A stretch of DNA of 64,000 bases, taken from positions 1 through 64,000 of IMG/VR virus record IMGVR_UViG_3300020202_000064, one strand, 5' to 3'. Below are positions 1 to 7,657 of the stretch, one piece after another. The notes under the pieces were generated by a model. It did not search any database and was not told the DNA's origin. It was given only the letters and a program-made list of their open reading frames with translations. How positions within the stretch are numbered: position 1 is the first letter of the stretch; every line of letters starts with the position of its first letter. Both the position numbers and the translations under genes were made by a program. The DNA is from a virus.

Positions 1-122
1 GCCATAAAAATCTCAACGTTTGTGCGGCGCTTAAATGTAGCAAGGAATTCCTTATACAAATCTTCAAGTGCTTCGAATGCATCGTTACGACGCCTAAAAT
101 TTGAAATTAGAGTTCGATTCAT
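1..122 (-). CDS. hypothetical protein, 3' end outside window
   Basis: An ATG at 122 opens a frame that is still open at the window edge, so about 40 residues are visible (begins MNRTLISNFRRRND). The N-terminus is basic and is followed by an acidic stretch. No family is recognised. It is the last gene seen of the minus-strand run that starts near 911. Confidence 0.55.
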   Translation of the reverse strand, partial: MNRTLISNFRRRNDAFEALEDLYKEFLATFKRRTNVEIFM

Positions 123-128
123 TGTATT

Positions 129-296
129 TTAGCGAGGTGCAATAAAAAAAAGAAGAGTGAATAGTGCAACGGTCGAAATAATAATCACTTGCTCCTTCAG
201 CGGCTCGAAACGCGCCCCATATTTTGGGGCATTTGTAGAAAGAAAACCGGGCATGTTATCAACACGTTGTAAAATTTCCTGAATATTGTTGGTCAT
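129..296 (-). CDS. small membrane protein
   Basis: This 55-residue protein has one hydrophobic C-terminal segment (about residues 37-53, VIIISTVALFTLLFFIA) after a polar N-terminus, so it is probably a tail-anchored membrane protein. A TTG codon further up could also start the frame. The ATG at 296 is preferred because the TTG overlaps the CTTGACA promoter-like motif. No family is recognised. Confidence 0.6.
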   Translation of the reverse strand: MTNNIQEILQRVDNMPGFLSTNAPKYGARFEPLKEQVIIISTVALFTLLFFIAPR

Positions 297-323
297 ACGA
301 TAAGTTTGCGTTATGGTCAATTA

Positions 324-330
324 TTGTCAA
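324..330 (-). promoter_or_regulatory. CTTGAC promoter-like motif
   Basis: The minus strand reads CTTGACA about 30 nt before the ATG at 296. The same CTTGAC core precedes eight other transcription-unit starts in the window, but no convincing TATAAT-type -10 accompanies it. Confidence 0.35.
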
Positions 331-623
331 GGATTTTTCTGAAAAGTTTCAATTTCTGCTGCTACCCGTCTATATGCTTCGGCTTTACCAGCGTGATATC
401 CTGCGGCGAAACTCTTTGATTCAGCGATTTTTGCCAAATGTTGCTCACAATTTGCTGCCTTGATAGACCACCGTGGCCATGCCATAGGGACAAGTCCATA
501 GCCGTTACCGATACGTCTGGCGAAGAAAGACAAAATGGCGCGGGCCAATTTTGAATACCACGGGGCGGCATTAAGAGTGTGGACGAATTTTTCAATCGGT
601 TCGGGATTAAAGGGATTTTGCAT
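327..623 (-). CDS. hypothetical protein
   Basis: A 98-residue soluble protein, mixed-charge and Ala-rich, with an amphipathic C-terminal half (YHAGKAEAYRRVAAEIETF). It lies 3 nt downstream of the prepilin-like gene and is probably co-transcribed with it. No domain is recognised. Confidence 0.6.
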   Translation of the reverse strand: MQNPFNPEPIEKFVHTLNAAPWYSKLARAILSFFARRIGNGYGLVPMAWPRWSIKAANCEQHLAKIAESKSFAAGYHAGKAEAYRRVAAEIETFQKNP

Positions 624-626
624 ACA

Positions 627-911
627 TTACTGCACGGGTACAAGTTTATATTCTCTGCCGTCAATTGTAATGCGGCGTTCCGGGGTTGATTCCTCGCTTC
701 TACGAGAGGGTTTAAAACCACCATGTTTTTGTTTAAGTTCGACGTAACGCGAATACTGCTCTATATCAAGCGCCTTTGGATTTTCATCCCCGATGCGTAG
801 TAGACGCGCATCTCGAACCTTCCCAACAGCGGGAATTATCATTGCAGCGAGAAGTCCAATGATAACCACGATTATCATAATTTCAACAAGGGTGAATGCT
901 TTGGTTTTCAT
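627..911 (-). CDS. prepilin-type N-terminal signal protein (pseudopilin-like)
   Basis: A 94-residue protein whose N-terminus is a textbook class III (type IV pilin) signal: short basic leader MKTKA, then FTLVEIMIIVVIIGLLAAM with the +5 Glu, a hydrophobic helix and a helix-breaking Pro. A prepilin peptidase of the host would be expected to cut before Phe6 and leave the helix for inner-membrane or pseudopilus insertion. The rest is short and charged, with no globular pilin domain. In bacteria this leader marks pilins, type II secretion pseudopilins and many Verrucomicrobia/Lentisphaerae surface proteins. It is rare in phages. Its role here is unknown; interference with host pili is inference only. 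Confidence 0.75.
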   Translation of the reverse strand: MKTKAFTLVEIMIIVVIIGLLAAMIIPAVGKVRDARLLRIGDENPKALDIEQYSRYVELKQKHGGFKPSRRSEESTPERRITIDGREYKLVPVQ

Positions 912-912
912 T

Positions 913-1578
913 TTAGTGATGGTCTCTTGTTACAATCGGTTTCTTATCCATAATTATTTTGATGTCTTCCCAACTAAAAAACGGAGATTGGTTGTATGCA
1001 ATTGCATTGTCAAACCCAATATCGAGAATTTTACCAGTCGTGACACCCGTTGGGTTAAGTTCGTGCGCGTTGCCGTGACAATGCCCACAAAGACAAAAAC
1101 CACCGTCGCCCTGTTCTGGCCAGACATATTGTGGGTAATGCTGCATATATACACTTACGCCATCTATAAATGCATGGAGGTAATATCCGGTAAACGTGAT
1201 ATTTTGGTAATCAAGTGGGTAAAATTCCCCATTTATGGGGATAGACGCGGCATGAAGCGCGCTGGCATACGCCTGTTTCATTCCCGAAAGGTGATTCCCA
1301 TTCATAACGAAATGCTTTTTAGCTGGGAGAGACGCAAATCGGTTAAAGCGCTTTGAGTCGGCATCGTTAAAGGCCACGTCCCCCAAACAAAATACAATCG
1401 TTTCCTTATCGACATGCTTCTCCCATTGCGAGAAAAACCAGTCATCGTGTTCCGTTATGGAATTGAAACCCCTCGTTACATAGAGAGGGGTCCAACTCTT
1501 CGGTACGTGCCCCAAATGTGGGTCACTAAAAAAAAGTAGCTTTTGATTGCCACTTTTGAAATGATGCAGTTTTTGCAT
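913..1578 (-). CDS. calcineurin-like metallophosphoesterase
   Basis: This 221-residue protein carries the metallophosphoesterase signature in order: SDPHLGH (D-x-H, about residue 19), CLGDVAF (GD), MNGNHLSG (GNH, about residue 95), a lone metal His in MQHYP, and GHCHG (GHxH, about residue 165). All metal ligands are present, so it should be an active di-metal phosphoesterase. The substrate cannot be read from the sequence; relatives hydrolyse nucleotides, cyclic nucleotides or phosphoproteins. It is the first gene of a short run with the prepilin-like protein. A second, unrelated-looking member is at 61712-62617. Confidence 0.85.
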   Translation of the reverse strand: MQKLHHFKSGNQKLLFFSDPHLGHVPKSWTPLYVTRGFNSITEHDDWFFSQWEKHVDKETIVFCLGDVAFNDADSKRFNRFASLPAKKHFVMNGNHLSGMKQAYASALHAASIPINGEFYPLDYQNITFTGYYLHAFIDGVSVYMQHYPQYVWPEQGDGGFCLCGHCHGNAHELNPTGVTTGKILDIGFDNAIAYNQSPFFSWEDIKIIMDKKPIVTRDHH

Positions 1579-1590
1579 TACGCAATGTGC

Positions 1591-1818
1591 TTACTGATTC
1601 TTGGATTTGTCAAGAAATTTTGAGCACGCTAGCACCAAAACATAACCGGGCCAGAAAATCGCCCCAAGAACCACAAAAAACCACTCGGAAAACCCAAGTA
1701 TTTTTTTGAATTCCGTAGGATATCCATTGCTATCCAAATCGGGTGCAGCAAGTGACTGATAATGAAGCAGACCGAAAATAGGAATACCGATTACGTACAG
1801 GGATATCAGTAGACTCAT
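1591..1818 (-). CDS. small two-helix membrane protein
   Basis: A 75-residue protein with an N-terminal hydrophobic helix (LLISLYVIGIPIFGLLHY) and a second one near residues 47-65 (EWFFVVLGAIFWPGYVLVLA). Its start overlaps the stop of the next upstream gene by 4 nt (ATGA), indicating translational coupling. Function unknown. Confidence 0.65.
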   Translation of the reverse strand: MSLLISLYVIGIPIFGLLHYQSLAAPDLDSNGYPTEFKKILGFSEWFFVVLGAIFWPGYVLVLACSKFLDKSKNQ

Positions 1819-2252
1819 AGGTTGTTATCTGTCAGAATGACAGCAACTTCCTCCTGTGTTTTGATATGCACATCCTCTTCCTTTGTAAACTTACGCTTGA
1901 GATTTTGTAGTGCATCACCCAAGGTCTTAAGGGGTTTCTTGATGAATTTCTTCATCGTTGTATTTTGCTTCTTAGCCGCGCGAGTCACCCGGTCCAACGT
2001 TGTAAGTGGGTCCAAACCCTCTTTCAACTGCAATACCCATCCTGTAAGTTGTTGGCTTGGCGGCAATACCCCAGAACTATTATTCAATACGATTACATAT
2101 TGATTTTTAGTCTTGGGTACATGAGTTGCAGCGCGGTCATCCTTCTTTTCTTCCTCAAGCTTACGAAGCGCTTTTTCGGCTTCTTGCAGCTTTTGCGAAT
2201 CGACTCCGATATCGCGCAATTCCGCTATAACCTCGTCAATTTTAAGTGCCAT
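1815..2252 (-). CDS. hypothetical coiled-coil protein
   Basis: A 145-residue, Lys/Glu-rich protein with a likely N-terminal coiled coil (residues 5-40, LRDIGVDSQKLQEAEKALRK) and a basic C-terminal half. It is coupled by ATGA to the downstream membrane protein gene. No family is recognised. Confidence 0.6.
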   Translation of the reverse strand: MALKIDEVIAELRDIGVDSQKLQEAEKALRKLEEEKKDDRAATHVPKTKNQYVIVLNNSSGVLPPSQQLTGWVLQLKEGLDPLTTLDRVTRAAKKQNTTMKKFIKKPLKTLGDALQNLKRKFTKEEDVHIKTQEEVAVILTDNNL

Positions 2253-2259
2253 ATAATTA

Positions 2260-2805
2260 TTATTTAAACAGTTGGAATTGTGGCGTACCCTTCTTATCTT
2301 CTGTCTTCTCGCCTTCCTTTGGAGGATGGATATCGAACTTCAACTTATGAAGTTCCCCAATAACCCCAACGATACTCTTACGCAGGCGGTCAATTTCCTT
2401 GGCAACCGTCTCTTGTGCCTCCTTAGTCTCAGCAACGCAGAGTTCATGCCATCGAGCGACAAGGAACGCAAAGACTTCAGTCGAATTCAAGCGGGCATAT
2501 GTGCTATAACCCGAAAATTCTTCTTCGACCTTTTTAATCGCCTCGGACGCTGCCTTGATGTTCGGAGTGAGTGGCTTAATGTTAGCATCGAGATTCTGAT
2601 TCTCTGCCGCCTTAAGCGTAAGATTACCGTCAGACGCTTCAGTGACTTCTCCCTTATCATTTACCGTCTTTACCTGCATTAGCTGATAAAAGCAGTATAC
2701 CCAATCACCAACCTGAACCTTGCTAGGTGAAGGCTTGGTATTGGCGTCAAATGCAACTACATTTGTAGCCGACTCTTCTTGATTTGTTTTCTTCTTGTTA
2801 CCCAT
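2260..2805 (-). CDS. hypothetical protein
   Basis: A 181-residue acidic/basic mixed protein. The central part (VGDWVYCFYQLMQVKTVNDK) looks like a small beta domain, followed by a helical region and a charged tail. It begins just 2 nt after the stop of the next upstream gene. No family is recognised. Confidence 0.6.
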   Translation of the reverse strand: MGNKKKTNQEESATNVVAFDANTKPSPSKVQVGDWVYCFYQLMQVKTVNDKGEVTEASDGNLTLKAAENQNLDANIKPLTPNIKAASEAIKKVEEEFSGYSTYARLNSTEVFAFLVARWHELCVAETKEAQETVAKEIDRLRKSIVGVIGELHKLKFDIHPPKEGEKTEDKKGTPQFQLFK

Positions 2806-2806
2806 A

Positions 2807-3007
2807 TTATTTTGTTCCTGTTACAGATTTTTGTAGATTGTTAGCTGTCTCCATCCACTTCATGAATGATGCACGTTGCCCGCGAGGAGTTTTGTTCCAA
2901 GCAATCTTTGTGCGATTATAAACTTGATTTATAACCCTTGGGTTGACTTGGCCCTTAAATTGTGAAGTGACCAACTTACGAAGTTTCTTTGATACTTTTT
3001 GTCTCAT
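2807..3007 (-). CDS. small basic protein
   Basis: A 66-residue, strongly basic protein (MRQKVSKKLRKLVTSQFKGQ...). It is probably nucleic-acid binding, judging from charge alone. Its start overlaps the upstream stop (ATGA). Confidence 0.55.
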   Translation of the reverse strand: MRQKVSKKLRKLVTSQFKGQVNPRVINQVYNRTKIAWNKTPRGQRASFMKWMETANNLQKSVTGTK

Positions 3008-3285
3008 AAATTATTTAAATTGTATATTGAATTTTCAAGTTCGAAAAACACATGAATTCCCAATACTTTATCGTCGATAATAACGTATGGAGCGTTTGGA
3101 TAATAGGTTCGAACGATTGCCGCGACTTTCTCCGCATCTTTCTTAGTGGGGCGACGGACACTTTTAATAGCAAAGCCAAGTTCAATATTGGCAATACCTT
3201 TATCATCAATTGTCCATTTACAATTTAGCTTTTTCAGCCGCGTTTCCAGTGCGGGCGGCAATTTACCTTTTATTGTGTCTTCCAT
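3004..3285 (-). CDS. hypothetical protein
   Basis: A 93-residue alpha/beta-looking protein, coupled by ATGA overlap to the basic protein downstream and overlapping the end of the 3270-3506 gene by 16 nt. No recognisable family. Confidence 0.55.
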   Translation of the reverse strand: MEDTIKGKLPPALETRLKKLNCKWTIDDKGIANIELGFAIKSVRRPTKKDAEKVAAIVRTYYPNAPYVIIDDKVLGIHVFFELENSIYNLNNL

Positions 3286-3506
3286 GTTCCTTCCTTATTC
3301 TTCACCAGTTCCAAATCCGTACCAATCCTATCCAATATAATAAGCTTAAAACCGCCAGTCGGCAAGATTTCTACAGAGATGACTTCTTCATTAGCGCCCC
3401 TTATCTCCACAATAGAATTGCTTTTAATACGCCAACGATTCTCTACCGTGAAGTTAGGTGAGTTAAACCCTTGATATAGCGCAATTTGGATATTGTTTTG
3501 GCTCAT
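3270..3506 (-). CDS. hypothetical protein
   Basis: A 78-residue, beta-rich-looking protein (VENRWRIKSNSIVEIRGA). Both ends overlap neighbours, as is usual in this tightly packed operon. No family is recognised. Confidence 0.55.
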   Translation of the reverse strand: MSQNNIQIALYQGFNSPNFTVENRWRIKSNSIVEIRGANEEVISVEILPTGGFKLIILDRIGTDLELVKNKEGTWKTQ

Positions 3507-3757
3507 GATTCGCGGCGATATTCCAACCCATTAAATCCAACCAAACGGCGAATTGCGCTTTTATGGAAACGGGTTTCACCTCTAAACAGACCAGAGTAGG
3601 GTTTCACATCTACGTAATTCTTCGTCACCTTCTTTACCTTACCAGAGAAGATATACGCTTTGGACATCCGCTTATTTTTGACCTCAAAGCCCAAAAACTG
3701 CCCCTTTGTGTAATTTAGGAATTCATTTAGCTGGTTTATATTTGTGTTCATCTTCAT
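3503..3757 (-). CDS. hypothetical protein
   Basis: An 84-residue basic protein with a probable small beta-barrel core (GQFLGFEVKNKRMSKAYIFS). An internal ATG two codons in could also be the start. It overlaps the upstream gene by 35 nt. Function unknown. Confidence 0.55.
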   Translation of the reverse strand: MKMNTNINQLNEFLNYTKGQFLGFEVKNKRMSKAYIFSGKVKKVTKNYVDVKPYSGLFRGETRFHKSAIRRLVGFNGLEYRRES

Positions 3758-4115
3758 TTAATATTAGTATCTCGTTAATATGTAACTTTGTCAGTGGCGT
3801 CAAGTTATTTTTTGCATTAACTACCAAATCGGAGGTTAATCGAAACTTGAGATTCCTGATAAACATATCAATCTTTTCGCCGTAAACCTGCTCAATAAAA
3901 ATGGAAGCCTCCCATGTAAGAAGTTGGTCTTCTGAAGTGGGCACCATACTCCGACCGGATAGACGGGGCATGCGAGGGGATTTGAAGCTAAATGACGTAT
4001 ATTCGCCGAACTCCCCGGCATCCTCTTCCTTCCAATCGAATACCCACCCTAGCGGTTCAAACTTATTCTTGAACCACTTTAAACGGTCTGCGGGGAGCAT
4101 CTGTTCTGATATCAT
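3723..4115 (-). CDS. hypothetical protein
   Basis: A 130-residue protein with a hydrophilic start and a beta-rich middle (GEYTSFSFKSPRMPRLSG). It overlaps the upstream gene by 53 nt in another frame. No family is recognised. Confidence 0.55.
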   Translation of the reverse strand: MISEQMLPADRLKWFKNKFEPLGWVFDWKEEDAGEFGEYTSFSFKSPRMPRLSGRSMVPTSEDQLLTWEASIFIEQVYGEKIDMFIRNLKFRLTSDLVVNAKNNLTPLTKLHINEILILNEDEHKYKPAK

Positions 4116-4395
4116 CGGTCAAATACACTTCTACTGTCAATTTAAGGTCTGTGGGAAGGGGAATTTTGTCGCGTTCGAGTTTATCTAAGTCATTACAAAC
4201 ATCGTAATATACTTCCATCAATTGTTGTTTCAATCGTTCTTTAACTGCTCGGCTGGCTGGGGGATTATCCCACTTTCGCGGCTGTGCTACCGGGGTTGAA
4301 AAACCCTGTTCGGACGTATTCCCGAACACGTGCTCGGAGCCGTTTGAAGGTTTTTTCAATTCGCTGTTGTTCTGCGGGGCTTCGTTTGGATTCAT
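4063..4395 (-). CDS. hypothetical protein, overprinted with neighbour
   Basis: A 110-residue protein with a low-complexity N-terminus (Asn/Ser/Pro/Gly) and a more ordered, helical C-terminal half (RAVKERLKQQLMEVYYDVCN). The first 131 nt lie inside the end of the 4265-4729 gene in a different frame. Only the unshared C-terminal half looks like a folded domain, so the true start could be an internal codon. Confidence 0.5.
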   Translation of the reverse strand: MNPNEAPQNNSELKKPSNGSEHVFGNTSEQGFSTPVAQPRKWDNPPASRAVKERLKQQLMEVYYDVCNDLDKLERDKIPLPTDLKLTVEVYLTDDIRTDAPRRPFKVVQE

Positions 4396-4729
4396 TGTAA
4401 TTAATTTCGCCTATTGAATCTAGTATATAAGGTTTAAAATAGGAGTAATCATAAGGTTCCCATATAAACTGATTTTTAAATTTATACTTCTTTGGTCGCT
4501 TAATATCCTTTACAGCCATCAAAAAGTTAGCGCGTTTAGTCGATATTCGTATTGGTATGCCGAAAATTCGCGGCTTTTCATGGCCCATATTGGGGTGATA
4601 AGTTTGAAACTTTGGGTCAATCTTTAAATGCAACCATGTACGCCAACCTAAAGTGATATGTTTGGGCCATTTGCCAGTATCACGCATGCATGATATGCGC
4701 AAATACTCAATTCTTTCGATTAGATTCAT
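4265..4729 (-). CDS. hypothetical basic protein
   Basis: A 154-residue, Lys/Arg/Tyr-rich protein (MNLIERIEYLRISCMRDTGK...). Its start overlaps the upstream stop by 4 nt. The C-terminal 43 codons are overprinted by the downstream gene. No family is recognised. Confidence 0.6.
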   Translation of the reverse strand: MNLIERIEYLRISCMRDTGKWPKHITLGWRTWLHLKIDPKFQTYHPNMGHEKPRIFGIPIRISTKRANFLMAVKDIKRPKKYKFKNQFIWEPYDYSYFKPYILDSIGEINYNESKRSPAEQQRIEKTFKRLRARVREYVRTGFFNPGSTAAKVG

Positions 4730-4923
4730 TTCATCAACTTTAACCGCGCATCAAGCATGTCGTCGATTTCACACTTTATCATAGTGCGCTCGTAGCGGTC
4801 GTTCTCACGAAGGAGTCGCACGCGCAGACCCTCCAACTTCTTGTCGATTTCGGGAATAGTCATAGGTTTTACCTTTTTAACTGATTCGGTTACTGGTGTG
4901 CTAGGCGTGTTATCTTCACTCAT
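4726..4923 (-). CDS. hypothetical charged protein
   Basis: A 65-residue protein starting MSEDNTPSTPVTE, with a Ser/Thr/Pro-rich N-terminus and a helical, probably coiled-coil C-terminus. This ATG is chosen over a longer frame because it forms an ATGA overlap with the small membrane gene upstream. Confidence 0.55.
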   Translation of the reverse strand: MSEDNTPSTPVTESVKKVKPMTIPEIDKKLEGLRVRLLRENDRYERTMIKCEIDDMLDARLKLMK

Positions 4924-5030
4924 ATTAATATAAAAATTAATCCAACCGCAATGGCAATTAGCAGAATTCCCACCCATTCTTCATACGGGTCAGGCATAAA
5001 TGTATTATCCTCGTCGTTATAATAGCTCAT
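4920..5030 (-). CDS. 36-residue membrane protein
   Basis: A short gene starting MSYYNDEDNTFMPD, with one C-terminal transmembrane helix (VGILLIAIAVGLIFILI). It is below usual annotation cut-offs but fits exactly between two coupled genes. Function unknown. Confidence 0.6.
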   Translation of the reverse strand: MSYYNDEDNTFMPDPYEEWVGILLIAIAVGLIFILI

Positions 5031-5036
5031 TCGGAA

Positions 5037-5141
5037 TTAATCTTTTTTTGATTGGAGAGCGAGATAGAAAAGCCAAGCGAGAATCACCCCAATGACGATG
5101 ATGATATTCAAGATGATATACATATCTACAAGCTGTGACAT
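5037..5141 (-). CDS. 34-residue membrane protein
   Basis: A tiny gene (starts MSQLVDMYIILN) that is almost entirely one transmembrane helix with a Lys/Asp tail (QSKKD). It lies 9 nt downstream of the RNA ligase gene in the same operon. Function unknown. Confidence 0.6.
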   Translation of the reverse strand: MSQLVDMYIILNIIIVIGVILAWLFYLALQSKKD

Positions 5142-5150
5142 TCGCTTATA

Positions 5151-6233
5151 TTATTTCTTTAGAAGTTGATAAATTAATTTAACCAAATCTTCGGAACCAA
5201 GCGGCTTAAAGTCAAGCATTTTAAATGCAAAACTAGCACGGTTTGTCTGCCCGTAAGCCTGCAAGATGACGGCAGCGGCGTCTTTACGCGCCATATTGCG
5301 CAATGGTTCAACTTTTTCTCGCATCGCCTGTATCAAAGCCGCCATTTCCTTTGAGGCATCACAAATCTGTGAAGCATAGCTGCGCACCATGCTAAAACAT
5401 TCATAATCAAATGCTTCTGTAAGTTTTTTCTCGAAAGTCTGGTAGTCGGGCTGACCGTATGCAAAATATAAATCGATTGTATTTTCGAGCGTGGCATGTT
5501 CCTTGAAACGGTGGAGCGAAAGATAGGCGGAACCCTTTAGTTTTACCCGGTTTTGATTGTTGTTATAGGATAAAACGTAACCCTCTCGGTCTCGTAAAAT
5601 TGCACAGTTTGAAACAATGTCTTCAATCGTGTCAAAAGTATATCGTTCGGGGCGTCGAATTCCAATCTTTTCTGCAATTATGTCAACTTCCGCATGAGTC
5701 AGAATCCGATAGGTTTCGTTTTCAATGACACCGATTAACACAAATTCGACAATAGAATGTCGCAGAACAATAACATTCGTCGGAGACAAATACTCGAAAA
5801 GTAGTGTGTACCCCTCGCCGTTCACCCATTCATTATCTGTAATAGCGGGATGTTGACTAAGATAATCTGCAATCTCATGAGACGATTCCATACCCTCAAA
5901 ACCAATTGAGCCGCGAGTACGAATAATATGTTCGCCGTTATATCGGGATACGCAAATTAAAGAACCGTCTTCCTTATTATCTACGACCCAATCTTTGAAC
6001 GTCTTAGGGTCTGGATATAATTCAGGATGCTCGCCTAGATTGTAAAATTTGGGCCAGCCACAATTAATCGGTGCACCTGACGAGTTTACCATTACGGAAC
6101 GCAGAAACATGTTGTCCTTGTTCCATTTCGTCGTAATATTCTTGGCGCAAACAAGATGGCACAATTCACCCCCAATATCGCGAGGAACGATATTAAACTG
6201 TTCGGGGTCAATTATTTTTATGTCTATTTTCAT
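5151..6233 (-). CDS. T4 Rnl1-like RNA ligase
   Basis: A 360-residue nucleotidyltransferase-type RNA ligase. Motif I is KEDGSL with the adenylylated Lys at about residue 87, identical to the T4 RNA ligase 1 motif. Downstream are RTRGS (motif Ia/II region), NGEGYTLLFEY (motif III, catalytic Glu), YVLSY and VKLK (motif V). The length is close to T4 Rnl1 (374). Rnl1 enzymes seal 3'-OH/5'-phosphate breaks in single-stranded RNA, classically in the anticodon loop of damaged tRNA. In this phage it sits with a tRNA array, a polynucleotide kinase (23966-24454) and a second ligase (34584-35588), so tRNA repair or tRNA maturation is the likely job. Confidence 0.88.
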   Translation of the reverse strand: MKIDIKIIDPEQFNIVPRDIGGELCHLVCAKNITTKWNKDNMFLRSVMVNSSGAPINCGWPKFYNLGEHPELYPDPKTFKDWVVDNKEDGSLICVSRYNGEHIIRTRGSIGFEGMESSHEIADYLSQHPAITDNEWVNGEGYTLLFEYLSPTNVIVLRHSIVEFVLIGVIENETYRILTHAEVDIIAEKIGIRRPERYTFDTIEDIVSNCAILRDREGYVLSYNNNQNRVKLKGSAYLSLHRFKEHATLENTIDLYFAYGQPDYQTFEKKLTEAFDYECFSMVRSYASQICDASKEMAALIQAMREKVEPLRNMARKDAAAVILQAYGQTNRASFAFKMLDFKPLGSEDLVKLIYQLLKK

Positions 6234-6354
6234 TTTGCGCCAAAATCTTTCTAGCTTCTTTACCCTTTGTCAAACCCTTTCTCCATTTTTGATAAATTCC
6301 CCTTCTTTTCAATGTTCTCTTAATGAGATATGCGCTAACTGATATGTATTTCAT
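6208..6354 (-). CDS. small basic protein
   Basis: A 48-residue, Lys/Arg-rich ORF starting MKYISVSAYLIKRT and overlapping the RNA ligase start by 26 nt. Its charge suggests nucleic-acid binding. It was chosen because it fills the gap between two genes in the coupled style of the operon. Confidence 0.45.
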   Translation of the reverse strand: MKYISVSAYLIKRTLKRRGIYQKWRKGLTKGKEARKILAQNENRHKNN

Positions 6355-6371
6355 TCTTTTAATCTTTCGTT

Positions 6372-6590
6372 TTACCAGCTATCCCAAGAATCAATGCGAA
6401 AAATTTCGTAAATTACTGTTTTCAACTTATTTAACTCGACCTGCATTTCTTCGCTCGAATTGCTTCCGGGCCAAGTGCTAAAATGCGCGCCAACATTGAA
6501 AATGTGATATTTCTCATGAAGAAGTTTTTCAATTTCTTCGTAGGCAAGTTGTGCGCGCCCTTCATTATTTCCCGGACCTTGTACTGGCAT
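6372..6590 (-). CDS. hypothetical protein
   Basis: A 72-residue soluble protein (YEEIEKLLHEKYHIFNVGAH), one nucleotide after the HD-protein gene. No family is recognised. Confidence 0.55.
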   Translation of the reverse strand: MPVQGPGNNEGRAQLAYEEIEKLLHEKYHIFNVGAHFSTWPGSNSSEEMQVELNKLKTVIYEIFRIDSWDSW

Positions 6591-6591
6591 G

Positions 6592-7227
6592 TTATTTCCT
6601 TTCGCTTAAATCCAAGAAATCACAATCGTTCACTCGGGCGCTCATATTATCCGAAAGATGGAGAATCCATGCCTCGCGCGACTTGGGGAAAACCGGTGAC
6701 CCATAATCGCCATGATGGGCCAAAATACAATGAAGAACTTCGTCATGTATATCGTGGCAGATATCAAGCATAGTAACAGCCCTAGTCCATTCAACAGCCG
6801 AACGACAAAGATGGTTTACCCTGCGTTTATGCGGGGTTTCCTGCCAACCCGTCGCCTCTGTTATCACGTCTTCTTTCGAATACAGAATTGGTGCATAGTC
6901 CCAAATCTTGCCATAGTCATGCCAGACAGCCGAGGTAAACAACACTTGTTTATTGATTTTATAACCCCAAGCCCCAAAAGCTTGGGCGTTTCGCATGCAT
7001 AACAACATCACTTCACGAGTATGTAGTGCCAAGCCACCTTTGCCGAAGTGGTGTTTATTGGCGGATACGCTTCCAGTACAGACAGCAAAATAAGGATTAT
7101 CCAACACAATCGAACAAATTCGCGCAATATCCTCATTTAAAGCGGGATTATGCTGCGCGGCATGTCGCATATGAAGGATGGGGTCGGCCATCTGTTCATT
7201 ATTTAGAAATTCGAGTGCTTTAATCAT
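6592..7227 (-). CDS. HD-domain phosphohydrolase, YhaM-like
   Basis: This 211-residue protein is an HD domain with the YhaM-type spacing: GGLALHTREV (first His), AVWHDYGKI (HD pair, about residue 105), then LAHHGDYGSP and LHLSDNMSARV, the last two being characteristic of YhaM 3'-5' exoribonucleases. The N-terminal OB domain of full-length YhaM is absent. Metal ligands are intact, so a phosphodiesterase or exoribonuclease activity is likely. Given the tRNA array, RNA 3' trimming is an attractive inference, but nucleotide hydrolysis is possible. Confidence 0.75.
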   Translation of the reverse strand: MIKALEFLNNEQMADPILHMRHAAQHNPALNEDIARICSIVLDNPYFAVCTGSVSANKHHFGKGGLALHTREVMLLCMRNAQAFGAWGYKINKQVLFTSAVWHDYGKIWDYAPILYSKEDVITEATGWQETPHKRRVNHLCRSAVEWTRAVTMLDICHDIHDEVLHCILAHHGDYGSPVFPKSREAWILHLSDNMSARVNDCDFLDLSERK

Positions 7228-7228
7228 A

Positions 7229-7657
7229 TTACCACTCCACTCTAAATTCTACCTCTCGATTCGGCCCCTCGCCAAATTCCGACAGATACATTTCGATAAT
7301 TTCGTTTACCCAAGGTTCGTTTTTATCACTTTTTGAATCATTGTCGATTGTAAATACTGAACCATTATGCACTCCATATGCTTCAAGGAGCCAATGCCAG
7401 AAGTCTTGATAGGGTAATTCCTTAACGATACCCGTGGCCAAGTCTAACCTATACTCTGCAAACCAAATTGTTGACTCACCCCTCTTCTTTCCTGATGGGT
7501 CTATTTCGCCATATCCCTTCTTATCACACCATTCGAAGAATTGCGAATGTGATTTTGCATAGTCGCGAGTTCTAATCTTGTATTTACTTTCTATATAACG
7601 CGTACAATCACTATAATCATAAATTGGTTTACGTATAACTTTCGTTGGTTTGTTCAT
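7229..7657 (-). CDS. hypothetical protein
   Basis: A 142-residue Trp/Tyr-rich soluble protein (IYDYSDCTRYIESKYKIR...), coupled by ATGA to the deoxyribosyltransferase upstream. No family is recognised. Its position suggests nucleotide or RNA metabolism, but nothing in the sequence shows a catalytic site. Confidence 0.55.
   Translation of the reverse strand: MNKPTKVIRKPIYDYSDCTRYIESKYKIRTRDYAKSHSQFFEWCDKKGYGEIDPSGKKRGESTIWFAEYRLDLATGIVKELPYQDFWHWLLEAYGVHNGSVFTIDNDSKSDKNEPWVNEIIEMYLSEFGEGPNREVEFRVEW

Noticed and set aside
362-724. Long minus-strand ORF overlapping 327-623 and 627-911
   Set aside because: It lies antiphase over two better-supported genes, has no family features, and both neighbours fit the operon spacing.
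793-1356. 187-codon plus-strand ORF
   Set aside because: It is antisense to the phosphoesterase with its catalytic motifs; composition is that of a shadow frame.
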